In this document: piece by piece, positions 36,972-49,779 of the stretch
Numbering within the stretch: position 1 is the first letter of the stretch
Layout of the letters: each line of letters starts with the position of its first letter
DNA from: Sinonovacula constricta
Lineage: Eukaryota > Mollusca > Bivalvia > Cardiida > Solecurtidae
NCBI GenBank assembly: GCA_007844125.1
Contig: CM017556.1
Span: 23,467,454 to 23,531,453 of the forward strand
DNA: 64,000 nucleotides
Reading direction: 5' to 3'
Translations under genes and position numbers: made by a program
Notes under the pieces: generated by a model
The model's input: only the letters and a program-made list of their open reading frames with translations
Databases searched by the model: none
What the model was told of the DNA's origin: nothing

Positions 36972-37114
36972 AGAATACCAGGTTAGTGTTGATATAGATA
37001 AATGTTATTATGCTCGGCCCGAAAATCAGAAAGCACGAGGCTTGCCGAGTGCTTTCTGATTTTCTTAGCCTCGCATGGTAACATTTATTTATATCAACAG
37101 TAACCTGGTATTCT
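36972..37114. repeat. 143-bp foldback (long imperfect hairpin)
   Basis: The two arms are about 65 bp each, starting AGAATACCAGGTTAGTGTTG on the left and, read as complement, AGAATACCAGGTTACTGTTG on the right. They diverge at only a few positions. The innermost 16 bp (GAAAATCAGAAAGCAC, 37021-37036, with 37049-37064) are a perfect match around a 12-base loop. There is no coding capacity, and the minus-strand frame at 36895-37242 reads through it. It looks like a foldback or MITE-type element. I could not identify a target duplication. Confidence 0.88.
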
Positions 37115-37410
37115 CTATATACCGTTTTATGAACATACTGCTCATACCTTTTTATCCGCATTGTCTTAATACAGAAAATAGGTGTGTTCGCGAAAGCTTT
37201 CATATATGCCTGAGTTGAATTCAGATATTTTAGTTGAAACATGCAACAGCATTACATACATAAAAGCTAAATGACGTATGCTGTGTTTTGTAATCAGGTT
37301 GTGTTTACTTGTTTAAATAATTTTGTATTGTAATTGTATTACTTTGTGTAAGAAGGTAAAAAAACTTCAAAATGTAACTATCACTGACCATTGTTATATT
37401 CTATGTAAAA
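37115..37410. other. AT-rich spacer between foldback and microsatellites
   Basis: No feature recognised. Confidence 0.5.
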
Positions 37411-37574
<164 letters not shown>

Positions 37575-38058
37575 TATTTATCTTACAAGTGTTGACAATA
37601 CTGAGATTATTTTGATACACCATAAGTTTCACTTTTACATTTTTGTTAGAACTTGGTTGCCAATAATACACTTGAAAAATCCCTTCCAGAGAACGTATCT
37701 ATTTCTGCCTAGAGCCATTTTCAATCACATGCAGGCACGTTGCCTTGCTGTACTTTCCTATGTTCACAAGATTAGCATGACATTAACTAGAAAACACCAA
37801 TCCATAAGTCATTCATCGGGTGGGTTGGCTGTTTCCATTATGAAGAATATCACATACAAGTGCCAACACCATCATTGTTATTGTGATTACAAAGCCAACA
37901 AATGAGATGACCATTCATCGAATTGTAAGACGTAGGCTTTGATGTGAGGCTTTAATAGAAAACAGGGTTGAGAGAATATACCTCCTTTTCCAGTTAACAC
38001 AACTGTAAAATTATTATTCTTGTCTTATGCCAGAAATTTGAAAATTAAATTGTTACGC
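37575..38058. other. spacer with one unrecognised frame
   Basis: A 97-codon frame (37612-37905, plus) starts at a non-ATG codon and has no recognisable domain. Nothing else was seen. Confidence 0.4.
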
Positions 38059-38182
38059 TTGTTTTGTCATTTCACTGTCAACAAACATAAATACAAGCAT
38101 AAATCTCTCCTGTATAGAAATTGTTTTGTCATTTCACTCTCAACAAACATAAATACAAGCATAAATTTGTCCTGTATAGAAA
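38059..38182. repeat. 62-bp tandem duplication
   Basis: Two units (38059-38120 and 38121-38182) start TTGTTTTGTCATTTCACT. They differ at only a few bases, so this is a recent duplication. Confidence 0.95.
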
Positions 38183-38810
38183 TAACACATATCTTGCTCA
38201 TCGAAATCAGATGTCATTGATGTCGGTCAGAATTAAACACAATCATTCTTACTAACATACATCTTGTTTAATTATTGTCTTCATTTCGTATGTGTGCCAA
38301 TAAAGTGCAACTTTGTATAAGAATATTGGAAATCATACGTGAACTAAAGAAAACAGTACATTAATTGTCAACGTCGATGTCATCATATTACAACGATATG
38401 ATTATTCTCTCTGTTATGTTGTCTGCATTGAATCCAGATAAATTACTACTTCTTTTAGTGTTAACAGATGAAAGAAATCAATATTAGAATGATACAATTT
38501 TGTTTGCTTGCATAAATGACCTTATCATTTTATAATTTGCTATCTACGGTTGATGTACTAACATTAATATGATCTGAAAAAAATGGCATTTGCACATCGT
38601 TTCTTAATTTTAAAAAAAGATCTGTAAACAAGATGGCACACATCGTTGATTGCTTATTTATTCTGTGTATGTTTTAGGTCGAGACTTTTAATAATGACAT
38701 TGATGCCGAAAAAATCCCCCAACCGAAAGAAACAGAATAAAAGCAATATTGCAAGAGACATTTAACAACATGGAACCAGACGGAAAACAGCTTCGCCGAC
38801 TTTTATGTTT
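38183..38810. other. AT-rich spacer
   Basis: No feature recognised. Confidence 0.5.
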
Positions 38811-39057
38811 AACTGGGTTTATAGTCCCACCATCAGTATTTCAGTTATCAAGAGAGGGTGTCCTTTTGAAGCAGATATAGTGATGCCATCACTGTTTATA
38901 GAATGCCGTGAACATTTGGCATGATCTCACACCCAGTTACATTATCCTGACACCGGGATAACCACTACCATTTCAACGACTTTGGTATGTCACAGCACGG
39001 GAACGAACCCAGGGCGTCCCATACCAGGCGCCGACGCTCTACCGATTGCGCTACCAG
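38811..39057 (-). mobile_element. tRNA-derived SINE, shorter second copy
   Basis: Same family and orientation as 12224-12546. The A box is TAGCGCAATCGG (complement of 39042-39053), the B box is GGTTCGTTCCC (complement of 38999-39009), and the body contains GTCAGGATAATGTAACTGGG. The tail matches except for TATAGTCCC in place of TATCGTCCC. This copy lacks about 54 bp between head and body relative to copy 1. A short repeat around ACTTTT (about 38800 and 39058) may be the eroded target duplication. The B box deviates from consensus, so transcription may be weakened. Confidence 0.88.
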
Positions 39058-39640
39058 ACTTTTCTGTCACTTATGAGTACACATCTAACAGACGAGAAAA
39101 CGAGCAGCATTAAAAAGTGCTAAATTATGTGTGTTAGCATTTTTGTTTATATGTGGATAAACTCAGACGACCAATTATATCAGCTATAAATTATGGGGAC
39201 AGCCTAATAAATAACGTTTATTTCAAAAGACAGGAACGACAGCAAATGATTATATATACATCATAATATTATGCTTTGAATGCTTTGAATGGATATTTAT
39301 ATAAATAAACAAAACTGCTTTATTGGATAAAATCATGCTTGTGTCCGTTTCATAGGTTTATATATAGTTTTTCAAAGCTGGACATAATCACATTTTTGCC
39401 AACTTCACAACGAAAACAAACATTCACAACAACTTCTGTTAATCATAACATTGTGTTTCTCTTCATTCTGAACGAAAGCGGTAACAGGCAACATAAAATA
39501 CAACTTAACTTATATTAAATGCAAAGTGTAAAGTCCTTTTCTCCAATTTCTTAAAAGTTTGAAAGTGTTCTCAATGGATTTGTTCAGGTAAGATAGAAAA
39601 GTATTGAAGTAACTGAAGATAAATCAAAATATACATAATA
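39058..39640. other. AT-rich spacer before the duplicated array
   Basis: No feature recognised. Confidence 0.5.
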
Positions 39641-41655
39641 TAGATTTCACTGTTTTTATTTGTTTATTTTTTTTTGTTTGGCTGTTTATCTTGTAGCAAA
39701 ATTTCTTTTATTACAATCACTGCATAAAGATGTTGATAAAGTCATTTTGACAATTCAGTTGCAGCAGGTATATTAAGATGAACTGTTTATTGAAAGACGT
39801 GCATTCAGAAATGCTTGGGACAGTTGGCTGTCAGCTCAAATAAAATATTTAGTCACTTTAATCAATTTGACATTTTTATAATTAAAAGTTAGATGGTTTT
39901 ATATGTGTCGTTGCATTAAAAGTTATGTTTATCAAAAGGATCAACGAAAAATAATTCCTTGGCAAAATTGCTTATATACATGTATGCGAAGTCCGTAAAC
40001 AAGTTTTACACACACACTTTGTAAAACAATAGTAATAACATATCTCATTTTATATCTTTTCTATACATAAGTCTCCAGCAATGAGTTGATTTTGGGTTAA
40101 TACTTGCGTAACACTTAACAAATGTTTGTAAGGCAGTTTGTGTACTGTAATTTGACATGTACCAGCGCAGAACAAATACCAGGTAATACGGAATACTTTA
40201 TCAAAATATCAGAAGATATGTGTGTGTTTGGCTATATTAAAAGACTCGAAACACAAACTCCAACTACGTTTCCTATCAATCTAAACGATTCTTACTGATG
40301 CCAAAGGGACGTTTGGTTCTTTCAATTACGCGGCTAAGGCAAGTTTCTCAATAGGTTTATTATTTGCATAATTGTTTTGCTGACTCACGCATTAAATTGA
40401 CTTCGTGATGGCCCTTATAGCTGGTATGAGAATTCAGATTACATTTACTGTCAACTTGGTGCCAGAGGTCTTATAAGATGAGATCATCTTTTAACTGTAA
40501 AACACATTTTCTAAATTCAAATGACAGAATGCATCGTTGGAAAGAGTGCAATATTACAACTTGATGTCAGAGGTAAAAAGACAATTTTACCGTTTGTTTC
40601 TTTGCAGATTCAGGAGGGTGGCTGTGCATTAGACGAAAACCTTTTATGCTGACGATGAACCGATTTTGACTTTTAACCGTGTCCTATGTTTCAATTGCTT
40701 TGAAACGTTAGCAGTAATTTTATTTGTCAAACATAAGCAAAATTATTAATTTCTCGTAACAATAATACGAGGTGCAGTAATCTCCAGCAGCAGTTATTGC
40801 ATTTCCTATAATACCGATACATTATTATCAATGCATAACATTTCAATTAAGTCATTTAATTTTGTATTTTAAACTTTTAATTTAAAGTATTTAAAACTAT
40901 TCGATAATTGGTTAAACAACAGTTACTACAGCATCTGACGCACATAATCATTATAAAGACAAATCACAAAATGTTAATGTTCTTTGGAGTTCCTAAATGC
41001 TACTTATTGTCCTTATTAATAAGATACCATATTTCAGAGTGATGTACCAAGAATATAACCTTTGCTACTGGCGAATCGTATCAAAATAATACTTTGTCTA
41101 GACAGGCACACGTGTGGTACCAATGGGGACCATGTGCCAGTCAAGATGCAAATGCACGGGAGACGGCATAACGTGACACTAATGTATAACAGAAAAAACA
41201 ACACTGAATGTACGTAGCTCTGGCATTTGTTACATTTTTTTTTGCGAAATATGAACTAGTTTTTTTAATATTTTCTGTAAAATTGGTGTTGCAAATTTTG
41301 CATTTTAAAAGAACATACCTTAAAATGCAAAAACATGTGAAAGGTTGATTTTATAATCAATTTCTAGTTTCTTCAGTAAAGCCTCTTTAGAGTCTTCATC
41401 TACTTACGTTGGTTTTGATTGGTTGACAGTAGAACCGCCGTCATTGGTTGCATGATGTGCACGTTCTTTTTGACAGGGAAGTTGGAACGTTCGAATAGTC
41501 ATCATGACTTAGTCTTGCAATTAAACCATTAAATTATGTAAATATATTTATGTAATTAGAGCAACTGTTATGTAGTCTAACGGCCATATTAAACCTAAGT
41601 GCGAGAGAAGTGGAGAAGATTTTCAAAGTTTTTCAATACCATGTATTGAGTAAAT

Positions 41656-41808
41656 CAGTTGTCCGCACTCATCAGTTGTCCACACTCATCCGATGTTTAC
41701 ACTCATCTGTTGTCAACACTCATCAGTTGTCAACACTTATCCGTTGTCAACACTCATCTGTTGTCCACACTTAATCGTTGTCCATACCCATCAGTTGTCT
41801 ACACTGTG
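41656..41808. repeat. 17-bp minisatellite, about nine units
   Basis: The unit is CAGTTGTCCACACTCAT with variants (CCGATGTTTACACTCAT, CTGTTGTCAACACTCAT). Six units have exact 17-bp spacing, then 18- and 16-bp units follow. Weaker CTACATTGAC-type repeats continue to about 41910. Confidence 0.93.
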
Positions 41809-42364
41809 ACTGTTATTAGTTTTTTTAAGGTTATCTACATTGATTACTTAGTCTACACTGACATCAGTGGGCTACGTTATCTACATTGACTACATCGTCT
41901 ACATTGTCAACCTTGACTGCATTTTCTACCATAATAATATAAGATATACTCGGCTGTATAATTTATCTGTGGAAAAACGAATAATTGTAATAATTATTCT
42001 TAGAGGATGTATATGAATATTTATTTAGTATTACATTAAAACAGTGACTTTTAAAACATTAGAACATTTTATTATTGTCTCCAACCCTAAGTATCAAACT
42101 AAAACAAACATGTAAAAGACGTTTTTATGTTAGCTAGTATTAAATAGCGATATAATATTCGCCCTTGTGTAAAAGCATTTTCCAATTTTGCAGTCATGTA
42201 ATTTTTGTAAATAACGAATAATACTCCCAATTAAAATAAAGTTAAATTTTTAATTTATCAACGGTAAGTGCATTATCTGAGCTAGCTAGCGAGATTTGTT
42301 TCTTGATACTTTTTGATACTACTGTGCAAACAGGATGTACTTATTCTACTGTGCAAAAAGGATG

Positions 42365-42462
42365 TACTAACTCTATCTTTTTTATGTTTGTTATGGTTTT
42401 GTTTTTGTTTTGTTATTGCTCTTGTTTGTTGTTGTTGTTGTCAATGTTGTTGTTTTTATAAT
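42365..42462. repeat. T+G-rich low-complexity tract
   Basis: Repeated GTTTTTGTTTTG and GTTGTTGTTGTTGT. The cysteine-rich frame at 42313-42585 results from this and is not a credible gene. Confidence 0.75.
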
Positions 42463-43959
42463 ATTATTAGAACACATTTAAAGCAATATAAACAATTTGC
42501 GGAACACATGTACGATGCATTATACAATGTACAGAAGATGTTCAAATGCACTAAACAGGAGCATTCCGCGAGACCAGCGAGCTAGGAGAGTTATTGGCCG
42601 CAGAAAATAATTTTATATTAACCATGTCGTATTTGATTTTGGTAATAAAATAAAAAAGGCCTCCATGATAACATGATAAGCTTATAAGATGTTCATTCTT
42701 TAATACAGAAAGAACGTATTTTTATGACAACATACCTCTTTTTCATCTACGTTAGCAAATATCTCAATATAAAGCGTTTTAAAAAAGCTAGTGCTGTTGC
42801 ATTAGTATAACTGATAGCATTGCCCCTGCACATCACTGCAAGCAGTCCATACAGAAATTTAAATAAATAAAGCAGGACGTGAAAATGTTTCTACAGATTT
42901 CAAAACCTGATGCATGCGATCTTTATGACTGCAGTTCAGCGTCGTCGCTCATTTTAAAAAAAATCCTCGCAATCATGTCCCCTCAATGTTAGCTTTTCCG
43001 ACATTGTGTCAACTGTTTGTGAGACTAAACTGTAGTTTTCATTACTGGCAGTGATGAACCTGATATGTTTTACTCTTGTTAATGTTAGCGTCTTTCGCTT
43101 TATAATAGAACATGCATTATAAATGCTACACTACTTCATTTGATACCTTTTTATGACGGCATTCAAAACGGCCTTATTGAGATAATAACACAAATGCATG
43201 ACATTTATCTGTTATAAACATCAATACAAGGTGCATTTCTGAGCATCAAACTTGCAGAAATCAGGGATAATTTGATGTGATGTTTTATTCATCACGATAA
43301 TGATGTCTTAAAGGTAAATCGCGTGCTTGTAATCATCATTCCTTTATTCATGTGCAACTGTTAATAATTAAAAGCGCCACGTTATGGGCACAATGGTTAT
43401 GAGCAACAATCAAAGTACGCAAAAAAATAATAGTGCGAACTGTTTGCTAAGTATTTTAAAATAATTACATATCATGCTTTATTTGCATAGTTAGCGAGTC
43501 TTTACTCATTCAACTAGAGCTGGGTATCAAAGCATGTTATTGTGTATTATTTAAAATAAATGCAGCTCAAGAATTTCATTGAAACGAGGACGTTTTAGCA
43601 CTGAAGGTGAACACATTTCCATATATTTATAGATAGATAGATAGACTTTTTGCTTAAACTAACTGACTGAAATGAATTCAAAATGTTGTTCAAATTTTTA
43701 ATATAATTAAACCGACCAGTTATCTGCAACAACTGTTCGAAAATCTGTAAATGCAATTATAGTACGTTAGAGTGTGTTTGTATTAATATAGTATATATAA
43801 AATATATACCATTTTAAACAATAACTGCTGACTGCAAAGAACAACATGCCAGTGTACTATAATCTTTATTTCGTAGAACAAAACGAGGTTAAAGTCCTAT
43901 CAGGCCAGGTGCAACTAAATATGACTGAAGTTTAAAGTCTGCACGTCAATGTTGACCCA

Positions 43960-44030
43960 GCAATCGAAGATTCACTATTATCCCTATAGTTGCAAACGTA
44001 ATCCACTAAGCTAGCGGATAATAGTTGCCT
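43960..44030 (-). repeat. tRNA-like A-box segment inside block A
   Basis: On the minus strand CCGCTAGCTTAGTGGATTAC contains a consensus A box, TAGCTTAGTGG (complement of 44003-44013). It is followed about 40 bases later by AATCTTCGATTGC, a poor B box. The corresponding stretch of block C (about 52145-52215) keeps the flanks but has lost the A box, so a tRNA-derived insertion may predate the duplication. Confidence 0.35.
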
Positions 44031-44792
44031 ACAGTCTGTTAAGATTATTGTTGTACGTTTCCTTTTAAACAGCTTCAATGAAATTCGCGTAATTCATTAA
44101 TCACATTTACATTGTAGACGACTTTCAACGATACATGTACACTATATTTGTAAAGCAGGATTATTATTTCCAAAATGTCACGATAAGAATAATAGAATAG
44201 TTATCTATACTTACTAGACAATTCACGCTTACGATGTATTATTAAATTACAGGGCCAGCGACGAGCACATACCCTATACCAGCTATAACAGTTGAGTAAC
44301 TTGAGAAAGTATCGATTGAGGCAGAGTGCTCACGGTTAACATTTTGCTATGATAAAAGTAAATTTTAGATGAAGATTAAGAAGATCAAGTATTATTTGAT
44401 GAGTAATACACTTAAGGACTCCCAATGAAATATATTGAGTGATCTTTACACCCCTATTCATACCGTATGCCAGTGGAACCTTTACAAACCAAGGAAAAAT
44501 GGCTAATGATTATCACTTTAATATTCGTTCGTTCTGACCTTGCATCAGCATTGGTAAAACGGTAAGATGTAAGTTATTACGGCTACACAAAAATGGGAGG
44601 ATTTATATAATTAATAGGTAACATTCCACGTTTTCTTTTGTTGTTCAGCACGGTCTCATGTAAGCATATAACACGTCTAGAATATTATATTGCTCTTTGT
44701 AATCAAGGTTATTTACTGGGCAGGCAGTAATCACGAGACACCATTTATGTGCCCTTCTCATAGTCAAGAAACTTTTTTAATAGAAGAAATAC

Positions 44793-44820
44793 AGAGAGAG
44801 AGAGATAGATGGACAGAGAA

Positions 44821-44903
<83 letters not shown>

Positions 44904-44914
44904 GAAACAGAGAG
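44793..44914. repeat. (GA)n dinucleotide tract with GATA steps
   Basis: AG/GA repeats interrupted by GATAGATGG and GATAGATAG near the left end, then about 40 perfect repeats. It separates blocks A and B. Block B ends in a degenerate purine-rich stretch at a comparable place (48620-48725). Confidence 0.97.
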
Positions 44915-44949
44915 GGGTGAACATTTACTCAGGATTAAAGCTAAATATA

Positions 44950-47900
44950 CCTAAAATTAATTCCACTGTTTTAATTATTCACTTGATTTCTATCAAATAT
45001 CAACATTGCATTGCAATGAATCTCTGGATAAGGATATTGATAAAATCTATACTGCAGTTGCAGCAAGTATATTATGCTTAAAAGGGGTTCTTAAATTGCT
45101 TTATATTTAAAGGTACAGAGGCAGACAAATAGAAGGAAAGTAAGTAAAAGTTTTATGCACGTCACTAACAAAGCGTTAAGAGGGATGATTGTGGCATTTA
45201 TTATAAACTGTATGAAGTGAGGATTGTGTACTTTACTTTGACATGTGCCTGTGTTAAACAATGGCCAAGTGACTGTTACACAAAATACCTGAATGAAACG
45301 ATCAGTAGAAATGTTATTGTGGCTATATTACTGACTACAAAACCCGAGCTCCAATAAAATTACAGTCTGCAAAACCAAATGTAACAGACTACATTTTCCT
45401 ATCATGCTAACTAATGCACAATGGACTTCTGGTTTCTTCAATGACACTGCTAAGGCGGGTTTCTCAACAGTTTTATTATGTGATTATTTGCCTAATTGTT
45501 TGTTTTTACTCAAGCATTATATTTCGCTCGTTACGGTTCGTTACAGCCGATGTTAAGATTCATATTTCATTTAATGCAAACATGGTGCCAGAGGTCTTAT
45601 GAGTTGAGAGCATCCTTTAATCATAAAACACATTTTCTATATACCAAAATAGTGTACATCTTTGGCAAGGGTGCGATATGTCTGTCAATGGTAATCAGAC
45701 AGATTGGTGTGGCATTCGTTGCTTTGCAGAATCTTAAAGCAGACGAAAACTTTATATGATGATGATGAACATATTGCATATTTTAAACGTGCCTGTGTAG
45801 TTAAATATATTAATTTTATTTTGGAAGAAGCATCTTATGTGTCCTCGATGTTTTGCACATTTACTTAACCTTACTTTAATAAAATAATTGGAATTTCTAA
45901 GATGTTTACATTTTCTTGCGATTATGAATGATGGCTATTTAAAGGTGTATATTATAATCAAGGAACTAGCGAACGAGATTAGTTCTTTTCTTGGTACTAC
46001 TTTGCAAGTAGACTTCAATTACCTTATCTTGTTGTTTTTTCTCGACATATATGAACTCTGAAGCCTTAAGATTTGAACAATATTAACCTGCTGCGTGCGA
46101 TCTTCAACAATGTGTTTTAAAGTCGGAAATAATTTTGGAAAGTCCTTAAATTTATGTCATCTCAATGTTTTCTTTGACTTCCGGTCAGATGTTTGTAAAA
46201 CTAAAATGTGTAATTTTCATTACTGGTATTGACGTACCTTTTATCTTTTACTCTTATTATTGTTTGCGTCCGTGCATTATGATTACTGCCCTACATCAAT
46301 TTATACATTTATATTCTGATATTCTATTCACTTTTATAGCGATAATGACATAAATACATTTAACAAATATATGGAATTAGACAGCAATTGTACGGGCATT
46401 CCTGACCGTAATACTGACAGGAATCAATGCTAGTTTAAGGACATTTATCAGGATAATGATACCTTCTGGGCTTGAAATCTCGCATGCTGTTAATCGCCAT
46501 TACTCGTTTCATGTGTAAGCAATATGGAAGCGTCTCGTTGTGCTGATTTTATAAAAAATAACAAAACATAATTTCGCGAAATGTTTGCTCTTAGTACGCC
46601 TAAACATTTACATATGCATATGATTTAATGAACGATTGCTTGCATTTTTGAATAATAATCATCTAGCTTCCTATTTTTTAATAACATAAATGCAGATTAG
46701 TACAAATATTTGATTTTTTTTATTGATTGGAATAAATACATTTCACCAATAAAATCTTATATTCTGATTTGAGGACTTTTAAGCCCTGAAGGTGAACATA
46801 TTTCGGTTAAATCGTCTATATTATAGTATAAAAAATATACAAAATGACAATTCACAGCACAACTACTAACAATGTGCAACTGGCATATAAACCATAAGGT
46901 GTGAGAAAATAAACATGCATAGACACGTTAAAAAGCTCTGCCAGAACTTTAAAGATACATAAAATCTCGCATGACGCTCAAGGCTTCATACTAAAATACT
47001 AATGTCAGGTTATATAAAAGTTTTTTCATATCTCTAGTATTGTAATACATGTTTAAATACGCCCAAGAGTTCATTGGTCTTAGTTACTGAACTAACAATT
47101 TAATTGCACCATAAAAATCATTGTCTGGATAAAATCTGCAAAAAAATGTCGCAACATCTCGTAAGAATGCGAAGGATGCAAGTCTGACAAGGATGCTTCA
47201 AATTTGACGACAGAAGTATGCAATGATTTTCAATCTTAGTAGACTATCTGTTAATGGTGTCACAAGTCGTCTAATCTGTAATATATGAATGTCTCTTTAG
47301 AAAAGCTTAATTTTTAAAGTCTGAAATCAATGCAAAGATATTTTCTTAAGCATCAACATATATATCTGAGAAAATATATATGGAAAAAGGCAAGCTGTGT
47401 TGGAAAAAACAGAGAAAGCGGGATGTATCTGTTGTAGTATAAATAATCGCTTATATCTTATCAGCTATGGCCTTTAACGAGCGTACATTACAAAGTGTGC
47501 CAGAATCTTTTTATTACATGATTTTAGTCACCAATGTAAGAGTTTTAACAACAATACTTTGTGAAATAGTGGTATTAGACGATCTGCATTATGTTCATGT
47601 AGATGGTGTCACAAATGAAAAGTTTATTTCACTTTAGTGTAATAGAAGATAATAATAATATGAGTTGTAGTACAGTTTTATGTAAGATGGTGTATGTGGG
47701 GGTGAAGACTATATCGAAGTGTATACACGTCTATTGTATACAAAATTCTGCAAAACAATTTACACATTTGTATTATATAATTATTATATGTATTCATCAA
47801 ATGTCATCGAATGAGGAATTTATTGGTAGTAATGACCATTTACAGAGATTCTGCATTCTTTTGTTCGTCCGGTGTCGAAATCAATTATATATTACATAAC

Positions 47901-48730
47901 GTTATAAGTGCAGTGATTCATTGTGTAGAGCACTTATTATTATCGGACTTACTTTACATTTCTTAAACAAATCTAATTCACAGGGAATATTTCAAGAAGA
48001 TATTCAAACAAAGTATTAATTATTGTATTCATTTTTTATTGAAGAACTAGATTTATATAAACCTTTGGTTAACCGCCTACTGGATCAGACAGTGGGTTAT
48101 ATGTTACGATCATTATAGTATCTTATAGGCAAAAATCTCCAGTTCAAAATTAGGCAATATTTTTAATGTAGTTTTGGCCTTAAAGTGAAACTTCTCATAT
48201 ATATCATTGAGCCATTGACTTTGAGCATTCATGTTGTCTGAATACGACAGTGTCTGCTACAATGTCAAAAGTTAAAGGCAAACATGTGCTGCGTGTGCTG
48301 CGTTAGGCCTAAAGTTCACTTATATATTAGTTTGAACCATACGTTATTCACAACATTCATTCACCAGGCACGTTTGTTTTCGACTAAACTGATCATTTTA
48401 GGTCTTTTGAAACATGATTCTTGTGGATGCACTTAGAATTTGGTCGAGAAGGTGCTACATGTATGTTAAACTTAATGTGACCCCTATAAAATTTAATGTT
48501 GAATTGAAGTTTATAATTTAAATTACTTTATGAGCGTCGTGATGGATTTTAGAAAGCATAAAAAGAATATAATGTCGAAGACTCACAGCTTTGTAATTCG
48601 AATCAGTTTCATTACATGAAAACGTAAGAGAAACAGAGACATAGAGTTGATACGTAAGAAAAAAAAGAGACAGAGGAACAGAAGTAGAGAGACAATAAAA
48701 AAGCAGATAAAAAGAAAGAGTAAGAAACAA
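44950..48730 (+). repeat. diverged local duplication, block B
   Basis: The same series of anchors as block A: CAGTTGCAGCAAGTATATTA (near 45055), GTGCCAGAGGTCTTAT (near 45585), AGACGAAAACTTTATATGAT (near 45741), CTAGCGAACGAGAT (near 45967), GTGCGATCTTC (near 46096), TTTTCATTACTGG (near 46214) and CTGAAGGTGAACATATTT (46786). GCCAGAACTTTAAAGATACA (near 46942) is shared with block C. The offset to A falls from about 5.3 kb to 3.2 kb across the block because A has insertions. The 62-codon frame 45414-45602 aligns with a broken frame in A (40300 region) and may be coincidental. Confidence 0.75.
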
Positions 48731-49192
48731 CTCATTGTTAAACACAGTTATGCTAAAAAAAAAGGCTACCAATGAACAAGTTTTAATGAATGAATATATA
48801 TTGATTAATAACAGAAAAATAAATTACGTATCTAAATATATATTAACATACCTTTTTTGAACACTAAAATGTATTAAATGCATTTCATTTATAAAATGTA
48901 AAACTGGTGTTACAGCAAATTGTGTCGCATTTGGATTATATTGATATTTTATGTAAATCCGTCCTGCCTAGAAACAAAAGTTAGATTTGTTCTATGTTTG
49001 GCTCCACTTGTCGGTTAATGTCTACACTAATAGTATAATTACTTCACGATTGATGATTGCCATATTTCGGATCAATAGCGAGCTATTTCGTAAGTAGGTT
49101 AGCTACGGAGACTACATATATGTTTAAATTATATTTATTACAGCCAGACGACGCTATTTTACCTTGTTAGTTATCTTACGAAATTAGACTGA

Positions 49193-49300
49193 AGTTGCTT
49201 TTATATCCGAAAGGAGCAGTATTTCATTACACACTAAATGGGATGTTATATTGTACATGCATTATTTTATTAAATTCGATAATATATATATATATATACA
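49193..49300. repeat. short (TA)n patch
   Basis: A run of alternating TA at about 49280-49298 lies between blocks B and C. The overlapping frames 49195-49410 (+) and 49227-49454 (-) are by-products. Confidence 0.5.
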
Positions 49301-49779
49301 ATGTTAGGAATAATGATAAAAAAAAACACTTTAAAATGTATGTATATCTAGTTAAACTTTTATACCAAAACTGGTCTAGGCAAATATTTAAAACAACTTT
49401 TTCCTCCTGAAATACTTTATCAACAAAGTTCTTTATTATCAATTTATTATTCATGCTTAGATCACCTTACTAGATTGGCTGTATCCATCCATTACCTAAT
49501 TATGGTTAGAAAAATATGTATGAATCTATGCTGTCAAACATAATAAAATTATGTAGCTGTAAGTAATCGGTTTAATGCATGGGGTAATCTGGTATGACCG
49601 ACGGAGTTCCTGTGTATTTTATCTGTTTCTCAGTCTTTACGACCATAAACAGCAATCAATATATTGTCCTGGTCCTACTTTGCCAATAATAGTATATGTA
49701 TATTTGTAAGCAAGAGCTTAATACGATGTAAAAGGGATTCTCTGTTAGATAAGTTTACATTTATATTAAATGAGGACAT

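Larger units (their letters stand above)
39640..44792 (+). repeat. diverged local duplication, block A
   Basis: Anchors shared with block B include CAGTTGCAGCAGGTATATTA (near 39755), GTGCCAGAGGTCTTAT (near 40459), AGACGAAAACC followed by ATGCTGACGATGAAC (near 40635), the stretch from GCTAGCGAGA to CTACTGTGCAA (near 42287), the TTTTCATTACTGG region (near 43040) and CTGAAGGTGAACACATTT (43601). Anchors shared with block C include ATCGAAGATTCACTAT (near 43964) and TGCTCTTTGTAATCA (near 44691). Block A carries about 1.4 kb between 40690 and 42290 that block B lacks, including a 17-bp minisatellite. No coding gene was recognised. Confidence 0.75.

Noticed and set aside
36895..37242. 115-codon protein on the minus strand
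   Set aside because: It reads through the long foldback, whose two arms explain the composition. It has no recognisable domain.
41656..41808. Repeat protein encoded by the 17-bp repeat
   Set aside because: The period is not a multiple of three and unit lengths vary, so no frame is maintained. The 76-codon frame is incidental.
45414..45602. Conserved small protein shared by blocks A and B
   Set aside because: The block A counterpart has an early stop, and the differences are not concentrated at third codon positions, so shared ancestry of the DNA is enough to explain the similarity.
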